A DNA stretch of 64,000 nucleotides from Struthidea cinerea. Its lineage: Eukaryota; Chordata; Aves; Passeriformes; Corcoracidae. Below are positions 1 to 14,400 of this stretch, in pieces. Positions within the stretch are counted from its first letter, which is position 1. Each line of letters starts with the position of its first letter. Position numbers and translations under genes: made by a program. Under the pieces are notes generated by a model. It was not told the origin of the DNA, did not search any database, and was given only the letters and a program-made list of their open reading frames with translations. The stretch lies in the NCBI GenBank assembly GCA_013397865.1, contig VZTI01003113.1, forward strand, positions 430,884 through 494,883, written 5' to 3'.

Positions 1-3000
1 CTGGACATTTTTCACGGTTCAGAAGCACCAACCAATGCGATTGACTTGGGAAGTTTGTTTTGCTCAGAAATTAATGCCCCATAACCCTCAACCATCATTC
101 TGCTCACCCCATACACTTTCCACTTTATGACTAAGGTGACTTTTTGCACTCAGAAAAACAAACCAACCAGCCAACAACTAGTGAATTAAGGGAACTTCCC
201 TAAATCTCTAATTCCAGCTCCATTGGAAGGGAGGGTTTTCTTTTTTGATCTCTCCCAGCTCCTGGCTTTGTTTCAAAATTATCTGCTTAGTGTTTAAAAT
301 TTACTTTTTATTGACTTTATAATTAATTTCTTCTTTAAATTAGTTTCATCAATAAAAAAAACTTGTTTATTTAATGGAACTTTTTATTCAAAGAAGCTTT
401 GTCTTGTGATCTGGCCAGAACAGGAGAGTTTAAGGGGCAAGGGGTGAAGAGATTTACAACATAAATATGAATTTAATATTTTTTATGTGCTGACCTAAAC
501 TGTAATTAAATACTCTAAAGGATTCATCTGTAATTAAATAACCTCAAATTAAATAATCTCAAGGATTAACTGAACTCACGGGAATCCCCATGTCTCACCT
601 CTGGAATAAATGATGAATGAAATACAGCTGAAGAGGAGAAATGCTGCTCCTATTGTCCAGTCCTTTCTCCTGGAAGAGTCTGCAGGAGTGTGGAATGAGC
701 AGACTCCAAGAGACACCAGAAATTCCCTTCTGACTGCATCTTTGATAACGATGTGTCGAGCCCCCAAACATCACCCAGGTTATCAGCAATTAACACAGAA
801 CAGGACGCTTCACAGAGGCCAACAATTTGGAATGATTTCACCCTTGCTCCAAGTGCCATCTTGGTTGCTGATTTCAATACAAAGGAGGGGTTTAAGCTCT
901 GTAGCCCAGGGAAATACCAATAATTCTTGGATCTTTGCAAATTACATTGGGGAGGTGGAAGAGGAGGGAAAACGTCAGCGATGTAAAATGACACTAAGCC
1001 TCTGCTCTAATTCCCCAAAGAATGTTCTAGGGCTTTAGACCCTGCTGCTGTTTCTCTGCTTGTTCTGCATGTTCAGTACCAGCTTTCTCCAAGCTGCAGA
1101 AGGATCCGATTAAGCTTTTTATTAGGAACACATGTCGAGGGCAGGTGTGCTCCGTCAGCCCGTCAGCCTGGGAACGCACACGCTGCCCCACAAGAGAGGA
1201 TGGAGTTGGGGTGTCCCGAGCACTCTGCAGGCAAACAAACAGAGCGGGAAAGACAGGAAGAGACAAGTGTGCCCAAAGGGAATGAGGAAAACATGTGTCT
1301 GAGCATCCCCCTGCCCCTCAGTCCTCTGAAGTTAACTTTCTAATAGAGAGTTGAAAACTGTTCATAGAACAGCAGCATTGAACTAATGTGCTGGAGTCAG
1401 TAAATTAGAGAAAATTTACTCTAATTTATGGAGAAAGGGACCAGCTGGCTGCAAGTGTGCAAAATACACCAAGGATGGGAAAGCAAATTTTAGGTGTTAC
1501 TGTTACTTGTGTAAGATCTTAGCTTTAGTCTACCTCTGTCCTAGTGAAGAGTCTCCAACTCTTTTCTCAATAGACAAACTTGCCACTGCTTTTTCCAGCA
1601 GAGAGAATAGGTGCAAAGTCTCTTTCAGGGCAGATGCACTCTAGGTTTCACTTCTAATCAGAGCTAATGAAGTGTGCACACTGTCATCAGTGCAAGAGGG
1701 GAAAATGAAGAGAAGTCTGCTATGAGAAAGCAAAAATCCAGCTTGTGAAAGAGCTATTGTGACCAGACAGCCAAAGAGACGCAATCAAAATCCTTTAATT
1801 CCTGGACCTTCTTTACTCTTTGGATGCAATTTCAACCACTGAAAATCTACCTTCTGCCAAGAGCAAGGCATCTCTTGTGCGTTGGTTCTCACATAACATC
1901 TGCTGTCGAGGCTTGCATTGCTGCCTTCCTGGGAACCTTCCAACCTGTCAGTCTGAGTGAAAACAACAGACAGGCAGGCAGCGAGTTCTGGCGGCTGGGA
2001 AGACATTTCCAATTTCTACCCCATTCAGCAGAGCCTCAGGAAAAGCCTAACCCTCCCCACTCCCAGAAGTACCATATGGACAGCCCAGAGCTATGCCAGG
2101 TATTTCAGAGCTGGGAATCGCTCCTGTCCCTGCTGGCTGGCGAGCTGGGGACATGCAAGATGAATCCTTGCTAAGGCAAAAGCGAAGCAGAGTCTTGTCT
2201 TGGCAAAGCAGTTGCTGCTGCATTTTCTACCTGGGTTGTTAGGATTATCTTTACAATTCATTTCCAAACCAGTAAAGACTTTTAGATGTTGCCACAATGA
2301 GCTTTTTCCTCCAATGTGCTTTGTGCTAAAGCATTGAGAAAGATTTTCCTACTGGGCCCTACAGCATCTTGTATCATGTGTGGTGACTAATATGCCCAAG
2401 TTTGATTGCATTCCAGATTAAAGGAATTGCTTTTGCCTTCAAGATGCACAGACAAGCTCCGAGCAAAAGCAGACTGAGACCTTATGTATCCTCAAATGTC
2501 TGCCCAGGAGCAGGATGATATAATCAGCAGGAGTCAAGCTGACAGCCAACACTGTGCTCACCATATGGGCCCAGGTTTGCTTTCCCTCTGCTTTGGCATG
2601 CAAGACTGAATTCAGGGAGCCTTGCCCCAAGTACACAACACTGCAGTACAATCCCTCAATAGTCTCAAGGAATTGGAACTTCCACGAAAAAAAAAAAATT
2701 AAAGCTGGGCACTGCATATTCAAACAGCGTGGATTTCACAGTGCTGTATCTGGGGTAAAAACCAAACAAAGCAGAACACAACCCCCACCCCACAACTTCC
2801 AAAAACCATTAGACAAAGCAAAAACAAACTACTGAAAGCACAATTTTGCCTGTCCCTTGCCCTTCCTAAGAGGGAACTGACTATTCTGCTCTCAGGCAAG
2901 GAGGGAACTAGGTCATGTCTCTTGCTGCATTCCCTGAGCCTTCAAGTTGCTGGTTGTGTTTTTGTACTATTGATCTGTGTCCCTGCCTGTCTGCAGCACT

Positions 3001-5278
3001 GTACCTGCCAGCACTCTGGGGACAGCTGCCTGTAATAAAACCTGCCTCAAAGTGAGATAAAGAGAACAGAAAAAGATACTGGCAGGGATCAAAGAGTTTG
3101 ACCCTCAGGGAGTAAAAAGGGAGAGAACCGGCTGGCTGCTTTCAGGCAAGGTCTGAGGGAGAAAGAAGACTTGCTTTTTGCCTGACCTCAAAGCAGAGGG
3201 GAAAACTCAATTTCTCCCACTACATGACAAAATTACATGAGCATTTCAGAGCCAGCAGCAGTTACAGACCTGGGGCTTCAATACTCTGCTTTTATTACAG
3301 GACAGGTAGAAATTTAGTTCACTGCATAGCTCAGCCCATATGGGTTTCTTGCCTACACAAGTATTTTAACCCCACTTCCAGGGTTTAGGATTCAAACATT
3401 TATTGCACCTTAAATCTCAGGGAGAAAGAGAGAGAAAATATTTCCCTAAATCCTACTTTGTCTTGTATTTCCCTCCTGTCTCCCCATCTGGCCCTTAGTG
3501 GTGTTTTGCAGATGCACAGAGAATGTTGTCATGTGCCTTTGGGAAGAAGCAAAGGAAAAGCCACTGCCAGAGACAGGGTGCTGTATATCAGGGTGATCAC
3601 AGCCCAGGGCCATGTGCCCAAGTCAACAAGCTGCCAAAACCCAAAGATCTACTCTAAACAAACTCAGGATAATTTGTTGGCTCAACCTCTAGCCCAGGGC
3701 ACAGGGGCTGTGCCAGCTCAGGAGTTCAGGAAGGATTTTAAGAGTGAGAAACCTCTGTGCTTTAAAAAGGGATGTTCTGACTGCAAAGTCTGTCCTTGCT
3801 TCACCAGATTTAGGTACAGCACCGACCCTGTTCCACCTAACAGCCCTTTCTAAAAGACACCAGGCTCTGTTCTCCTGGACACACAGGTCTGCCTTTCTCA
3901 CACACAGCCATGGAAGCAGCTTGCAGACAGTTTCATGCAGATCATTTTCCCCAAAGGAGAACTGAGGGAATATTAACAGCCAGCACACGTGCCAGGGAGC
4001 CCATCCAACTCAGGAAACAGGAGCTTCTGCCTCTGCCTCTTCTCTGTGACATGGCAAGAAAGGGGGCTGAGCCTTCCCCCCTCCCTGCAGTTCAGTGGGT
4101 CACACAGATCATCCCAGCTAATAGGAAATGCAGCATCAGGACAGTGGAAAGTTGTACCAAAAACGTGCAGAGAAGTACTTGGCACTCCAGAAACTTGAAA
4201 AATCTGTGTTATCCTTCAGCATTTAAACAGAGCAAGCTGCCTTTCTTTTTTAAGCCAAAACTGAAAGCCAAAACGTGAGTGGTTCCCCAGTTCACGTTTG
4301 TAACTAAAGCCATTAACCCCACAGTAACAACCCAAAGCAGATCAGAGATGTGGGCTACAAACAAGAGCACCAGCGAAGCGAGGGCCACAATGGACATTTT
4401 GTTTCAGTTAATTTCACAGGCAACTGAGAAACAATTAACGGTGAACATTAGGGACACCGCAGTTTTGCAGAGTACTTTCAAAAGCCTGAGGAAGACTCTG
4501 ATGAGAAAAGAGTGGATGAAAACATTTAGTGAATGTATCTTGGGTATCAGCAGAACGAAAATGTGCTGCTTACTGCCTCCTAAAAGTTTGTATCATTTTC
4601 TGGGGAACCTTCACAACAAATGTGCAGGTATGTGCTCCACCACCCACCGAGTCATGGGGAGTAAGAGCAGTCTTCACAGAAACATGCAATTGAGGCTGGA
4701 AGAAGCCTTTTAAGTTCAGGTCAATCATCAGCCCAGCATCACTGCCATGTTCATCACTAAACCATGTCCTCAAGTGCCATACCCACACATTTTTTGAACA
4801 CTTCCAGGTATGGTGACTCCACCACTTCCCTGAGCAGTCTGTTCCAGCGCTCTACAACCCTTTCTGTGCAGAAATTGTCCCCAGTATCCAAACTAAACCT
4901 CCTCGCTGCAATTTGACGCCATTTCCTCTTGTCCTGTCAGAACTTTTTCTGCTGACCCTCCTCCAGAAGGGTCTCTGTCCTTGTCAAAACATGAATTCCC
5001 GCACCCCAACAGGGATTCAGGACCCTTTGTTACTGTCTGGTTGCACAGATGCATTACTCCAGGCATCAGGTTGCCGATACCCATTTCCAATTCTTTCAAG
5101 CAATATTTTTTTTGAAAGAGAGAACAGGAGAACAATCAAACAGAACACATCTACAGAGGCTCTGGCAATCAGACGATACAGAAAGTGGTGGAAAACACAG
5201 GCCGAGCTCTGTGCCTGGGAGAAAACAAAACCAAACAGCATTTCCTCAGGACCTGCTCCCCCTCAGTGAGGCACTCAC
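1..5278 (-). other. NKAIN4 intron 4 (partial)
   Basis: This stretch lies downstream of the exon 4 donor and runs off the left edge. I looked on the minus strand for the C-terminal NKAIN exons, which should carry an acidic EEEDSFDFIGGFD-type motif, and did not find them. The visible contents are an AT-rich segment around 270-560, a short A run at 2688-2697 and a CR1 fragment near 4668-4945. Scattered open frames here show no recognisable domains. Confidence 0.8.
4668..4945 (-). mobile_element. CR1 LINE 3' fragment (diverged)
   Basis: On the plus strand the segment shows typical reverse-complement CR1 3'-end phrases: a worn GAGGCTGGAAGAAGCC start, AACACTTCCAGGTATGGTGACTC, TGTTCCAG, then ACCTCCTC and CCATTTCCTCTTGTCCTGTC. 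The element therefore reads on the minus strand, the sense of NKAIN4. It is 5'-truncated, as CR1 copies usually are, and heavily mutated. The boundary on the right is approximate. Confidence 0.8.
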
Positions 5279-5476
5279 CGCGATGAGGATCTGGAAGGAG
5301 CTGTGCATGACCTCGATGTAGCGGTACTCCAGGGCACAGCCGATGACAGAGATGTAGGAATGGTTATCCAGCCCCTTGATGCCAGACATCGAAGCCTCCT
5401 TCCTTACACAGCCAGGGCCATTTTCACTCCACCAGGACTGGTGCCTGGAGATGTTGAATGTCAGGAGTTCGCTGTC
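5279..5476 (-). CDS. NKAIN4: NKAIN4 coding exon 4
   Basis: The exon is 198 bp (66 codons), with acceptor CTCTTTAG and donor GTGAGT. It encodes DSELLTFNISRHQSWW, then a variable loop with an N-H-S sequon, then ISVIGCALEYRYIEVMHSS and FQILIA, the start of the fourth membrane segment. The NGPGC and GCALEY cysteines lie in the loop where paralogues have conserved cysteines. It starts and ends in phase 0. It is the last NKAIN4 exon found in the window. Confidence 0.94.
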
Positions 5477-8400
5477 CTAAAGAGAAAAGTTGCAAAGAGT
5501 TCTCCGTTTACTCTGAGAGTGTCAGACATGCTGTCAGATGGAGTTCATACTAAAATAATGGAAGACTAGAAGTTTCCAAATCCCCACTCTCAAAAAATGC
5601 TAGCACAGATCCAAGCACACTGGCTTGATATTCCTTCATAGAATCATGGAATGGTTTGGTTTGGAAGGGACCTTAAAGAACCTTGCACTATCCCAGGTTG
5701 CTCCCAGCCCCGTCCAACCCGGCCTTGAACGCTGCCAGGGATGGGGCAGCCACAGCTTCTCTGGGCACCCTGTGCCAGGGCCTCACACCCTCACAGGGAA
5801 GAATTTCCTCTTATTATCTAATCTAAACAACTTTCCCAGGCAGGCTGCTGTGGTGGGAACCATTCCTGAGGCAGCCCTGCAACAAACCTGTTCCATCATC
5901 CCATAGCACAGTTTGGACACAGGCTGCAGACCCAAGAACACTTTGCTAGAGGTTTTTTCACCCAGATAAGAACCCTCAAGTTTTGGCTTTGGGAGATGAA
6001 CCTTGCAACTCTAAAAGAAAAAGATAAAAAAGGCAGCACTAAGTGCCCTGCCAGCCTCTTCCCGGCACGGGAATCAACACAAGCAACTGAAAAATATGAA
6101 CTTCATAACCCCAAAGTGAGTTTCAAAACCCAACAGATCTTCCTCTGTTCCTAGCTTTTAACATGTCTGACAAGATCCTGTACCATTTCTGCCTGATTTC
6201 CTTCCCCACTCCTCCCATCTGGTGCTTCTGCATCTCCTGTCAGCCCCAGGTCAGCCTACCCAGCCGAGCTGACCTCACAGTGCTGACTGCAGCTTCTTGT
6301 AAACACCTCCCCTGCAATTCTTTATCAACTTTACCTCAAGAGGCTTTTTGTTTTGCTCCCTTGCCTTTGCTAATTAAATACTTTAAACCAGTTGAGAGGG
6401 TTACAGAGTGAAATGCCACACAAGGAGTGCAGGGCTTTGGTGTGCAGCCAGATGCTCACTGAAAAATGACCACACTTTCCTCACACTTGAGAAAAGAGCA
6501 GTGTTTGTGGGAATACTCAGTAGAGCTTTGGGATTTTGAGCTTGCAGGACATGGCAAAGCCCTCCTGCAGGTAAAAGACAAACTCAGGACTGGCTGAACA
6601 GCTGCATCCCTTCATGGATGAGTGCCAAATGCTGGCTGACCCTGAAGCCCTCTCAGGTCACCTTGATGCAGAATCAACAATCCCTTTTGACCACAAAACA
6701 AGGCAAGGGGTTGGAAGTTTTATTCTGAAGGATAGATTAAAAAATTTGACGGCAGAGAATCTGTATCTCCACAGAGAGAGATGAGTGCTGGATATACACA
6801 CATCACCTACCCATTACTGAAGGTTTTAGCACCTATCCATAAACTATTTCACACTGCTCATGCCAGGGTCCTGCACAGTCCCAGGAGGAAAGCAATGGCT
6901 CCCAGAACAGCAGCAGTCAGAGCTTGGGATATTCACACTTCCCAACATGGAAAACCTCACATGGCAGCTCCTTTGTGTCAGCTCCCCGTAGAGTCAAAAG
7001 GAAAAACAGATTCAGAGCAGCTTATCCAAGCCCCTGATCCAAATTACCCTCCGGAGACAGGGCCTGTCTCCACAGCCAACACAGGAGCCAAGCCAGGCAG
7101 TCCTGCAGATATAAAACATGGACACACAAAAGCATATCCAGGGCCAAACTCGAGTCACAGGGGCAGGAATCTGAATGCCAGCCAGAGAACCAGTGACCAA
7201 CTGCCCCGCTCTGCACTCTGCAGGGGGACCTTCCATCCACCACAGACACCCAAAAGCAGCCCACAGAGCCCTTGCTCAAATCTGCTGCAGGAAGCACGTG
7301 CTGAGAAATGTGGACAATTAAGTGAGAAGACAGCTGCCAAGCTCCTGACATAATCACCGCAGCAGATGGCATGTGCTTTACAGGAGATGGAGGAGGGCAT
7401 GGAGACGGAGCGTGGCACCGGGGCAAAAGCAGCCGGAATAGCAAAGACAATAGGGAAAGCTCCATTAACTGTTGGGAGTTCAGCCCTCTCCCGGGCTTCA
7501 CCCTTCAGTGGCCCAGAGATAGCTCACAAAGTCACCAAAACACAGCTTTTCTGCAAAGCTTGCTCTTTTTCCCCTGAGTTTGCATGTTCCGAGGCTCATG
7601 GATTTTCCCCAGCCAAAGCTTTTTTCCTGGAGACAGCCAGCCCTCCAAGTGCCTGGGCTCTTCTCCCTCTCGCAAGCCACTCACTGCTTTGGTTGGGGAA
7701 AGAAACAATCATCTTTCCCAAAAAAAAACAAACCCTCACCAACCAACCAACCAACAAACAAACAAACAGAAAAAACCCCAAAACAATCAAGAAAGCCCCC
7801 AGCTGAATTCCTGTTTCTTTGCCTGAGGCTCCCCCCAATTAGCACAGAACCAAAGCTGTTCCCCAGGGCACCACAGGATCTACTCTCAGCCTCAGTCCCC
7901 AGGGCTTCCCTCTCCCAGCTCACAGATGGTGCCTTCCCAAAGCTTCTGCCTCACTGATGCAGACAGACCCCTCAGTGTCTTCTCTGCTCCTCACAGAGGC
8001 ATCAGTGGGAGCCTGGCAAAGTAAGAAACAGGCTGCTCTCCTTCTAGAATCTCCCTTTTGTCAGCCCTCAGAGATTTGCCTCTGGCTTAACTTCGCTGCA
8101 GAAGCTGAACTTGCTTGTGAATTCAGCCTGAGAAAGCAGAACAGATGTGGCTGGAGGTGCGCAGGTGGAGGAGCAGGAGGTCCTAACCAGCACTCACTGC
8201 TTTTTGCCTGCAATCACACTCCAGCTCTGAGCAAAAAAAAAAAAAAAAATTTAAAAAGTTTTACATCAGTGAAGAGCAGATTGGAGAAACTGAGCACATT
8301 TGGATTCTAAAAGCACCAGGATGCCTCGAACTCATGAGCCATCCACCTCTCAGATGTAAAGTGAATACCGATTGCTCACTGGGATCAGGGAATCTCCCTG

Positions 8401-11400
8401 TGTTCAGAGCCACCTTCCTGAACCAGCATCTGTCTGGAGCACGAGGGCAGCACAAACGAGAGCCGCAAAGCAGAGCTGCTCCTCTGCCCCTGTCCCTGGC
8501 TGGATGCCCTCGGGGGATACCTGTGCGACGGGGCACAAGAAAAAAAGCACTCAAGAAAATCCCTTAATTGCCCTCCCGTTGCTCAGAGCTTGCTGGGAGA
8601 CCACGAAAACAACTCCAGGATGTCTCCTGTGGTTTGCCAGCTTCGTTTGTGAGAAGACAGTTGGAGAGAAGTGAATTAGAACGGCACACAAAAATCAGGA
8701 GAAAAGAACCAGTTTTAAGAAGGTTTAGGGAACAGCTGTTTGCCAAAAGCTTTCTGCGATGCATTTGAAATCCAAGCGCACTGAAATGCTCCCAGAAGTG
8801 GAATGTGGGTCGGGAGATGTTAATCAGCGCCAGCAGTGAGCCAGCCCTGCTGCAGGGACAGGGATCGGTGTGTGCCTGCCCCCACCTCGTCTCTTGCCAG
8901 GGCAATCGCTGCCTCTTTAACCTCCGGCCTGGAGAGAAACACGAGCCAGGAGCGATCCAAGCTCCTTCTCGGGAGCACGCTGAAGGCCAGCCAAAAAATC
9001 TCATCTCACTCTGAACCGTTGCAGCACCTGGCTGCCACCCGTTTGCCACCAGGGCGAGAGGGAAGGCAACAGCACTGGAACTGCGGCACCTACATTTCAC
9101 AGAGCCTGTCTTCCCCACCGTGTCCCACGGGAAACTCACACCTACCTCCAACTCCCACAGAGCCAGCTGCGTTCCTTTGCTAAAATAGCTTCCTGAAAGC
9201 TGTTCTGAAATTATTTTCTAAGGGACACTATCAGAGATGGTTTTATTTCTTGTTGTTAACAGACTTCTGAACTGCCTCCCCCAAATTTCCTTAATTATCA
9301 GGCAAAACCACACTATGACAGCTCTGGAACAAACTGAACCTCGTTTGGGAGCCACAAGAGCTTGACAGCAGAATCATTCAAAATCTTTTTAGATGAAAAC
9401 ATTTCTTATTAAAATAGGAAATATAACGTCCATCTTTCAGTCCTGCGTTCTGAGTAGCTGCATCACCCTGACACACAGAAACACTCCCAGTGGCTCTCAC
9501 TGCTTGTTGACAATGCCACAGCATTTAAAAGCCAGTTCCCAGGCTTCCAGGTTCTAAATTTAGAAGGAGTTGAGGGACAGTTTTACGTACACATGCATTT
9601 ATCCATCCTCCTCACAGCATTTTAACCAGGTACAAAGTCATCCCAAGATGCCATCCAGATTCTCTGAAATACAAATAACCCCCATTTGACTCACAAGGGC
9701 TGCTTCCATTTCAAGAGGAGATTTAGACCACCACAGCTCTGGATTCAGATCAAAGCAGTGCATAGACAAGAGAGAATATAAAGGAAGGATAAAAAAAAAA
9801 ATTAGAAATCACCATTCAAGATGAATAATCCCAGAGGGAAAAGACAAAGGAATACACTGAAATACAGGACACCTGTATTTCCTCAAACCTCTCTGAACAT
9901 TTCTCAAGTACATGATGAGGAGTCAGTCAGCATGGCAGCTGGACAGACAGATGCTCATATGTCTTAACAGCAGGATTTTAATAATTAACTCAGACTGAGG
10001 GGTTGCAGGAGGGATGCGTTTCACGCTCGAGTAGACAGGGAGAAGCTTAACCTATTATTGCAAACACAGCCTGGAAACTTTGTGCTGGCTCCCAGCAACT
10101 CACCTACCCAAATGGCCAGATGGACACAGGGAAAAGTGGGAGATGGGACAGGAGGAGGAACAGCAACCTGGAAATTCAGCTGTGAGCCCCACCACAGAGC
10201 AGTGGCACAGCACTCGGAGATGCTGCGTTTCCCCCACATGCTGCAAGTGTGCTCAGGAGTACGAGCAGAGCAAGTCGGCAAGGCAACGCTGCCAAAAGCT
10301 GCTCAGAGACACATCACCACCTCCCTGCCAGCGCTGAGGCGCAGCCCTGAAAATCCAGGTTGCTCCAGCACTCGCCTGCTCACTGGCAAAGCACTCCCAG
10401 GAAAGCTGGCACAGGCTACGTGCTTGGGGAGGCCCTTCCAGCAGCAAGGGAAGTGCTTCCTTAGACACTTGTGCTGATCCACCTGTGTCTGGCCACCCAA
10501 GGAAGGTCTGCTGGGCCATATTTCACACTCTTACTCCTGCTAAGAAAAGATTCCAAGAAAAAAAACCCTGGCAGGAGAGAAAGACAGAAATCAGGTCAGT
10601 TTAGCTCTTCCAAGAAGTAGGGAATAGATTCAGTGATCAGTAAAATGTATTTTCCTTTTCAATAAAAAACTCAGTGTAACTAGTGATTGGTAGCTGGTTA
10701 GTAATTAGTTACAACTCCTCTGAGCAGGGATGACCAGAACAGCATCCTCAGGCATTCCATGGGCAGGAGACATGGAATGGACATGCTGGAACAACCTGGA
10801 GGACAAAGGAGCACTTCAGGAAATGTGAAAGACAGGAGGAAAGAGAGGGTGAGAAGTGGTGGCAGACAACGCAGCGGAGGAAAGAGGCAACAGAGAGCAA
10901 TTACTTGGCAAGGGAAAGCAAACATCCAAATTGCACCTACCAGCCCTTATTCTACTGATGACCTAAAGTTTGTAACTGAGAGATTGTCTCAAGCCCTTTG
11001 CCAAATCACTCACGGGCTGACATGGGACTGTGGGAGCCCTGGTTTCTGTTCATTAAATCAGGCAGGCACCCAAAGCAAGGGGGGCACAAGAACAAAGTGC
11101 CTACTCATGTGAACAGCACTTCCCTGCTCCCATCCCGTATTCCTTCACCACTGTGAAATCAGATCTAGGCAGCAGAGCACAAAGAATTATTTGCAATAAG
11201 TGCACATAACTGTTTCCTCATCTTTTAAATTCCCTGGGCTTTTCCTAAATTTGTTACATCGGAAACACTTGAATCCTTTCTCCTTTCTTACCCCACCTGA
11301 GTTATCACCCGTCTCAGTTGCACTGGGCTGTCATTACCAGGCACCAAGTTAACAAACTCCCTTCCCTCGAGTTCCTTGCGCTTTCTGCATTCTGTCACTG

Positions 11401-14400
11401 TACACGAGCTGCTGACAGAGCTCGCCCTGGCAGGCTGCCCTTGTCAGAACACAGCGGGGTGAGTGCAGGGCTGGCAGGAATGCTGCTCTCCCACTGCCCC
11501 AGGCTCACCAGGAATCACAGAGGAAACAGCACCCTGAAGATCTTCTTCAGAGCTCTCAGCCCCTTACGGGACTCACACAGGAGCACAACCCTGTCCAAGC
11601 ACTCCCCAGTGTGTTCATGCACAGCCTAGGAGTTAATGAGCGAGCGTTTCTCAGACCAGCTCCACCAGCCTCACTCCACCAAAGCTCTTCTTCCAATGTT
11701 TGCAATTTCCCTGCCTACTGCCAGGCTCATGGTCAGCTTTGACTTCTTGTCAGGACTAGAGGGCAGCCTCCTCCCAGGAGCCCTGGGGGCACACAGAGGT
11801 ACCTGCAGCCCTGTGCCATCCACTCCTGGCTGACACTGCCCTGCCCTTGTCCCTGCAAGGGTCCAACACTTGTACATCCAAGCCCAGATGTCCTTCTGGG
11901 GTCTGATCCCACAACTGAGATCAATAAAACACCAGCTGGCTTTGGATCAGGTTTCCAGAGATGCAGCAGGACAGCCCAGCCTGTGAAGCACCACAGTGTC
12001 CTAGAGAAGCCTCAGCTCCTGCTTCAGGAGGATTTTTTGGTCTCTTGTGGAAGTGAAGATTTGTTTTGCCACTACAAAGCCCCAAATTACTTCAGTGAAA
12101 GTGGAGGAGGATGGAAAGCAGCATCATTAGTTTTCCTTACAAAACAGCTTTTTTAAGTGAAAATAACTCATTAAGAACAGAGGCAAGGCTGTCAACTACT
12201 TTACAGCCAAAGAAGCACAAATTCTCTCTTGGTTCTGCTGGTTGCCAATAAATGAACTAATTTCTCATTGCAGCCTGAGAGGGAAGTCCACTGAGTCAGT
12301 TACAACTTACACTGCAGCCCAATTCTGTAACAAATGTTCCCAGTGTCACCCTGTGGGCTAAATAAAGCCTCTCTGTGTGCTGGCTTGGCTGAAACGAGCC
12401 CCAGCACGGAGCAAGGTTACCAGGTGAAGCTCCTCTGTGGTACAAAAAAGGGAGTTTGTGGTGCTGTTTGAATTGCAGAACAGCAACCCGACGTGTTGCA
12501 GGGCAGGTTGGGATTAGCAAACACGAGTATCCAGCTGGCTGGAAGCAAACACTGGCTCTCAGAGAAGCTCCCACAGCAGTTTATCAAGCCAACATTTTCT
12601 CTGCAGAAGGGAGCATTTAAATAGTTACATAAAGTTGTTTTTTATGGTTGGTCGCAGCCAACATGGAGATCATCTCAGGCTGAGATTTCAGACTGTGAAT
12701 AATCACTGGTTTGGGCAAGAACTCCCTCAAAGTTTCTGGAGATAACTGAGAGGGGAAATGAAGACGAATTGAGACATTAGGAAGTTACATTTTCTTATCT
12801 GCAAAGGATTTAGGCTGCCACTCCTGACTTGCTGTAGGCCTGATAAAACCACAGGGCAATTCCAATTACGACTGCGACTCCAGTGCCTGACCCGGGAATT
12901 TAGGCCAGATGTGGAGTGCTCTGAAATGAACCTGCATCCTACAATCACTCTGAGTCTGCTGTGCTCCAGCAACACTCGTAATTCACTGCTTACAGCCCAG
13001 GCTTAATTTAGGGCCTGCCTCCCATTTTTCTTATTTCTGACTCACCCCTCATTAGGCAGACAGCAACACTCAACTAATCTAGTCTTCAAAGAGCTTTCCA
13101 TATTAACTCACAACACCCTGGCCAGCAGCCATGAGAACTACCACCCTATTTAGTATTTAAGAAGGAAGAATTACGGCAGGGAAGCCGCATCCCGAGGAGG
13201 TGCGCCAGGTCCCTCTGGGGAGGGATGTTCTCTGTCTAGCAGAGAGAGGAGCCTCTCCCCAAAGGTACAACAGGAAACATTTTGCTTGGTGTGGCAACAA
13301 CCAGGTATTTATCTCTGCTGCTGAAGTGCAGCAAGTCTTCAGCAGGACTGGGAGGCACAAAAATATCAAGAGCTGGTCGAGTGTAGAGTTCCAGCAAAGT
13401 CCTTGGTTCAGGCCAAGCCAGCCAGACCCTGCTGCAGCCCTTCCCTGGGACAGGCTGGCAGAAAGGCCACGCTCAGTGCTGCACAAGGGCCCTCCCCTCC
13501 ATCACACAGCTTCGTGCCAAGGTGGTCTCAGATCCCAAGAGGATCAGCTGCAATCTGGTTATCTCCCAGCCCTCCTCAGCCCCCTCTGCATCGTGGCTGG
13601 GAATTGGCCCTCAAACCCCCTCTCCCTCAGGACGGCTCTGCTGCCAGGCCTGCTCTAACCTTTGGAAAGCAAATGCCCTCTACCTGCTGTGAGGGCAGGG
13701 TTTATTCCAGCCACCACCTGCACCAGCCAACAAAGAGCTCCAGAAATCAGTAGTGGCCCCTCAGTTTTCCATACAAGCAGCAGCATCACCCATCCTTCCT
13801 AAAACAGCCCTCTCCACGGGCAGGAGAGCAGGACCTGCTCCCAGGCAGCCCGCACCCCTCACCTGAACCATCCCAGCCCTCACCTCCCCACTCAGCTCCA
13901 TCCCCTTTGCTGCAAAGCCTGGGCACTCACCCATCCAGCTCTCACTCACCTTCGAGAGCCCTCCCACTTCTAAGTAAAAGCAGATGATGAAGATGTTCCA
14001 GGTGACCCAGATTGCAGTCCAGATGGCATACTGGAAGGGGATGGAGTTGGGGAGAGAGAAGCAATAAACATTAGGAAGTCACTGGAATTAGTGTATATGT
14101 ATATTTATTAATTTATATAGAAATATATGTGCTCTGGCTGGGGGCAGTGGAATGCCCTGAGTCAGCACTGAGATCCTTTTTCTCTTCCTCTGTTTTTTTT
14201 CCATACTCAGATGCTCTCTTGCCTAAGAGAGACACACAGACCCTGTGTAAGACCCACAGGGGCAGGAGCCTAGAGGGATGGAAGAGCTTCTGTGCTGCAT
14301 TTGTCCAGCCCCTCACGCTCCCTCTCTGCTGGGCAGCGTTTGGGCAGTGTTACCTTAGCACCAGTAAGAATTATCTGAAACCTTCCAAGTTTGGCACAAG

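Larger units (their letters stand above)
5477..13949 (-). other. NKAIN4 intron 3
   Basis: This intron of about 8.5 kb separates exons 3 and 4. It contains one CR1 fragment (5636-5830), an AACC/AAAC microsatellite (7739-7769), a 17-A run (8233-8249) and a 10-A run near 9790. Long open frames at 6781-7353 (plus) and 8564-9151 (minus) have no domain, no recognisable homology and no splice logic, and I take them as chance frames in GC-moderate DNA. I see no other gene in it. Confidence 0.8.

Noticed and set aside
1..5278. Search for the C-terminal NKAIN4 exons
   Set aside because: No minus-strand match to the acidic EEEDSFDF-type tail was seen. The exons are presumed to lie outside the window.
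6781..7353. 190-codon plus-strand open frame in NKAIN4 intron 3
   Set aside because: No recognisable domain, no signal or membrane pattern and no flanking splice logic. GC-moderate intronic DNA gives such frames by chance.
7739..7769. CRISPR-like or regulatory array
   Set aside because: Units are 4 bp with no spacers: an ordinary microsatellite in a vertebrate intron.
8233..8249. Poly-A run as a processed pseudogene tail
   Set aside because: No upstream coding similarity and no target-site duplication could be seen.
8564..9151. 195-codon minus-strand open frame in NKAIN4 intron 3
   Set aside because: The translation is rich in S, R and C without any family motif, and overlapping frames on the opposite strand are equally open.
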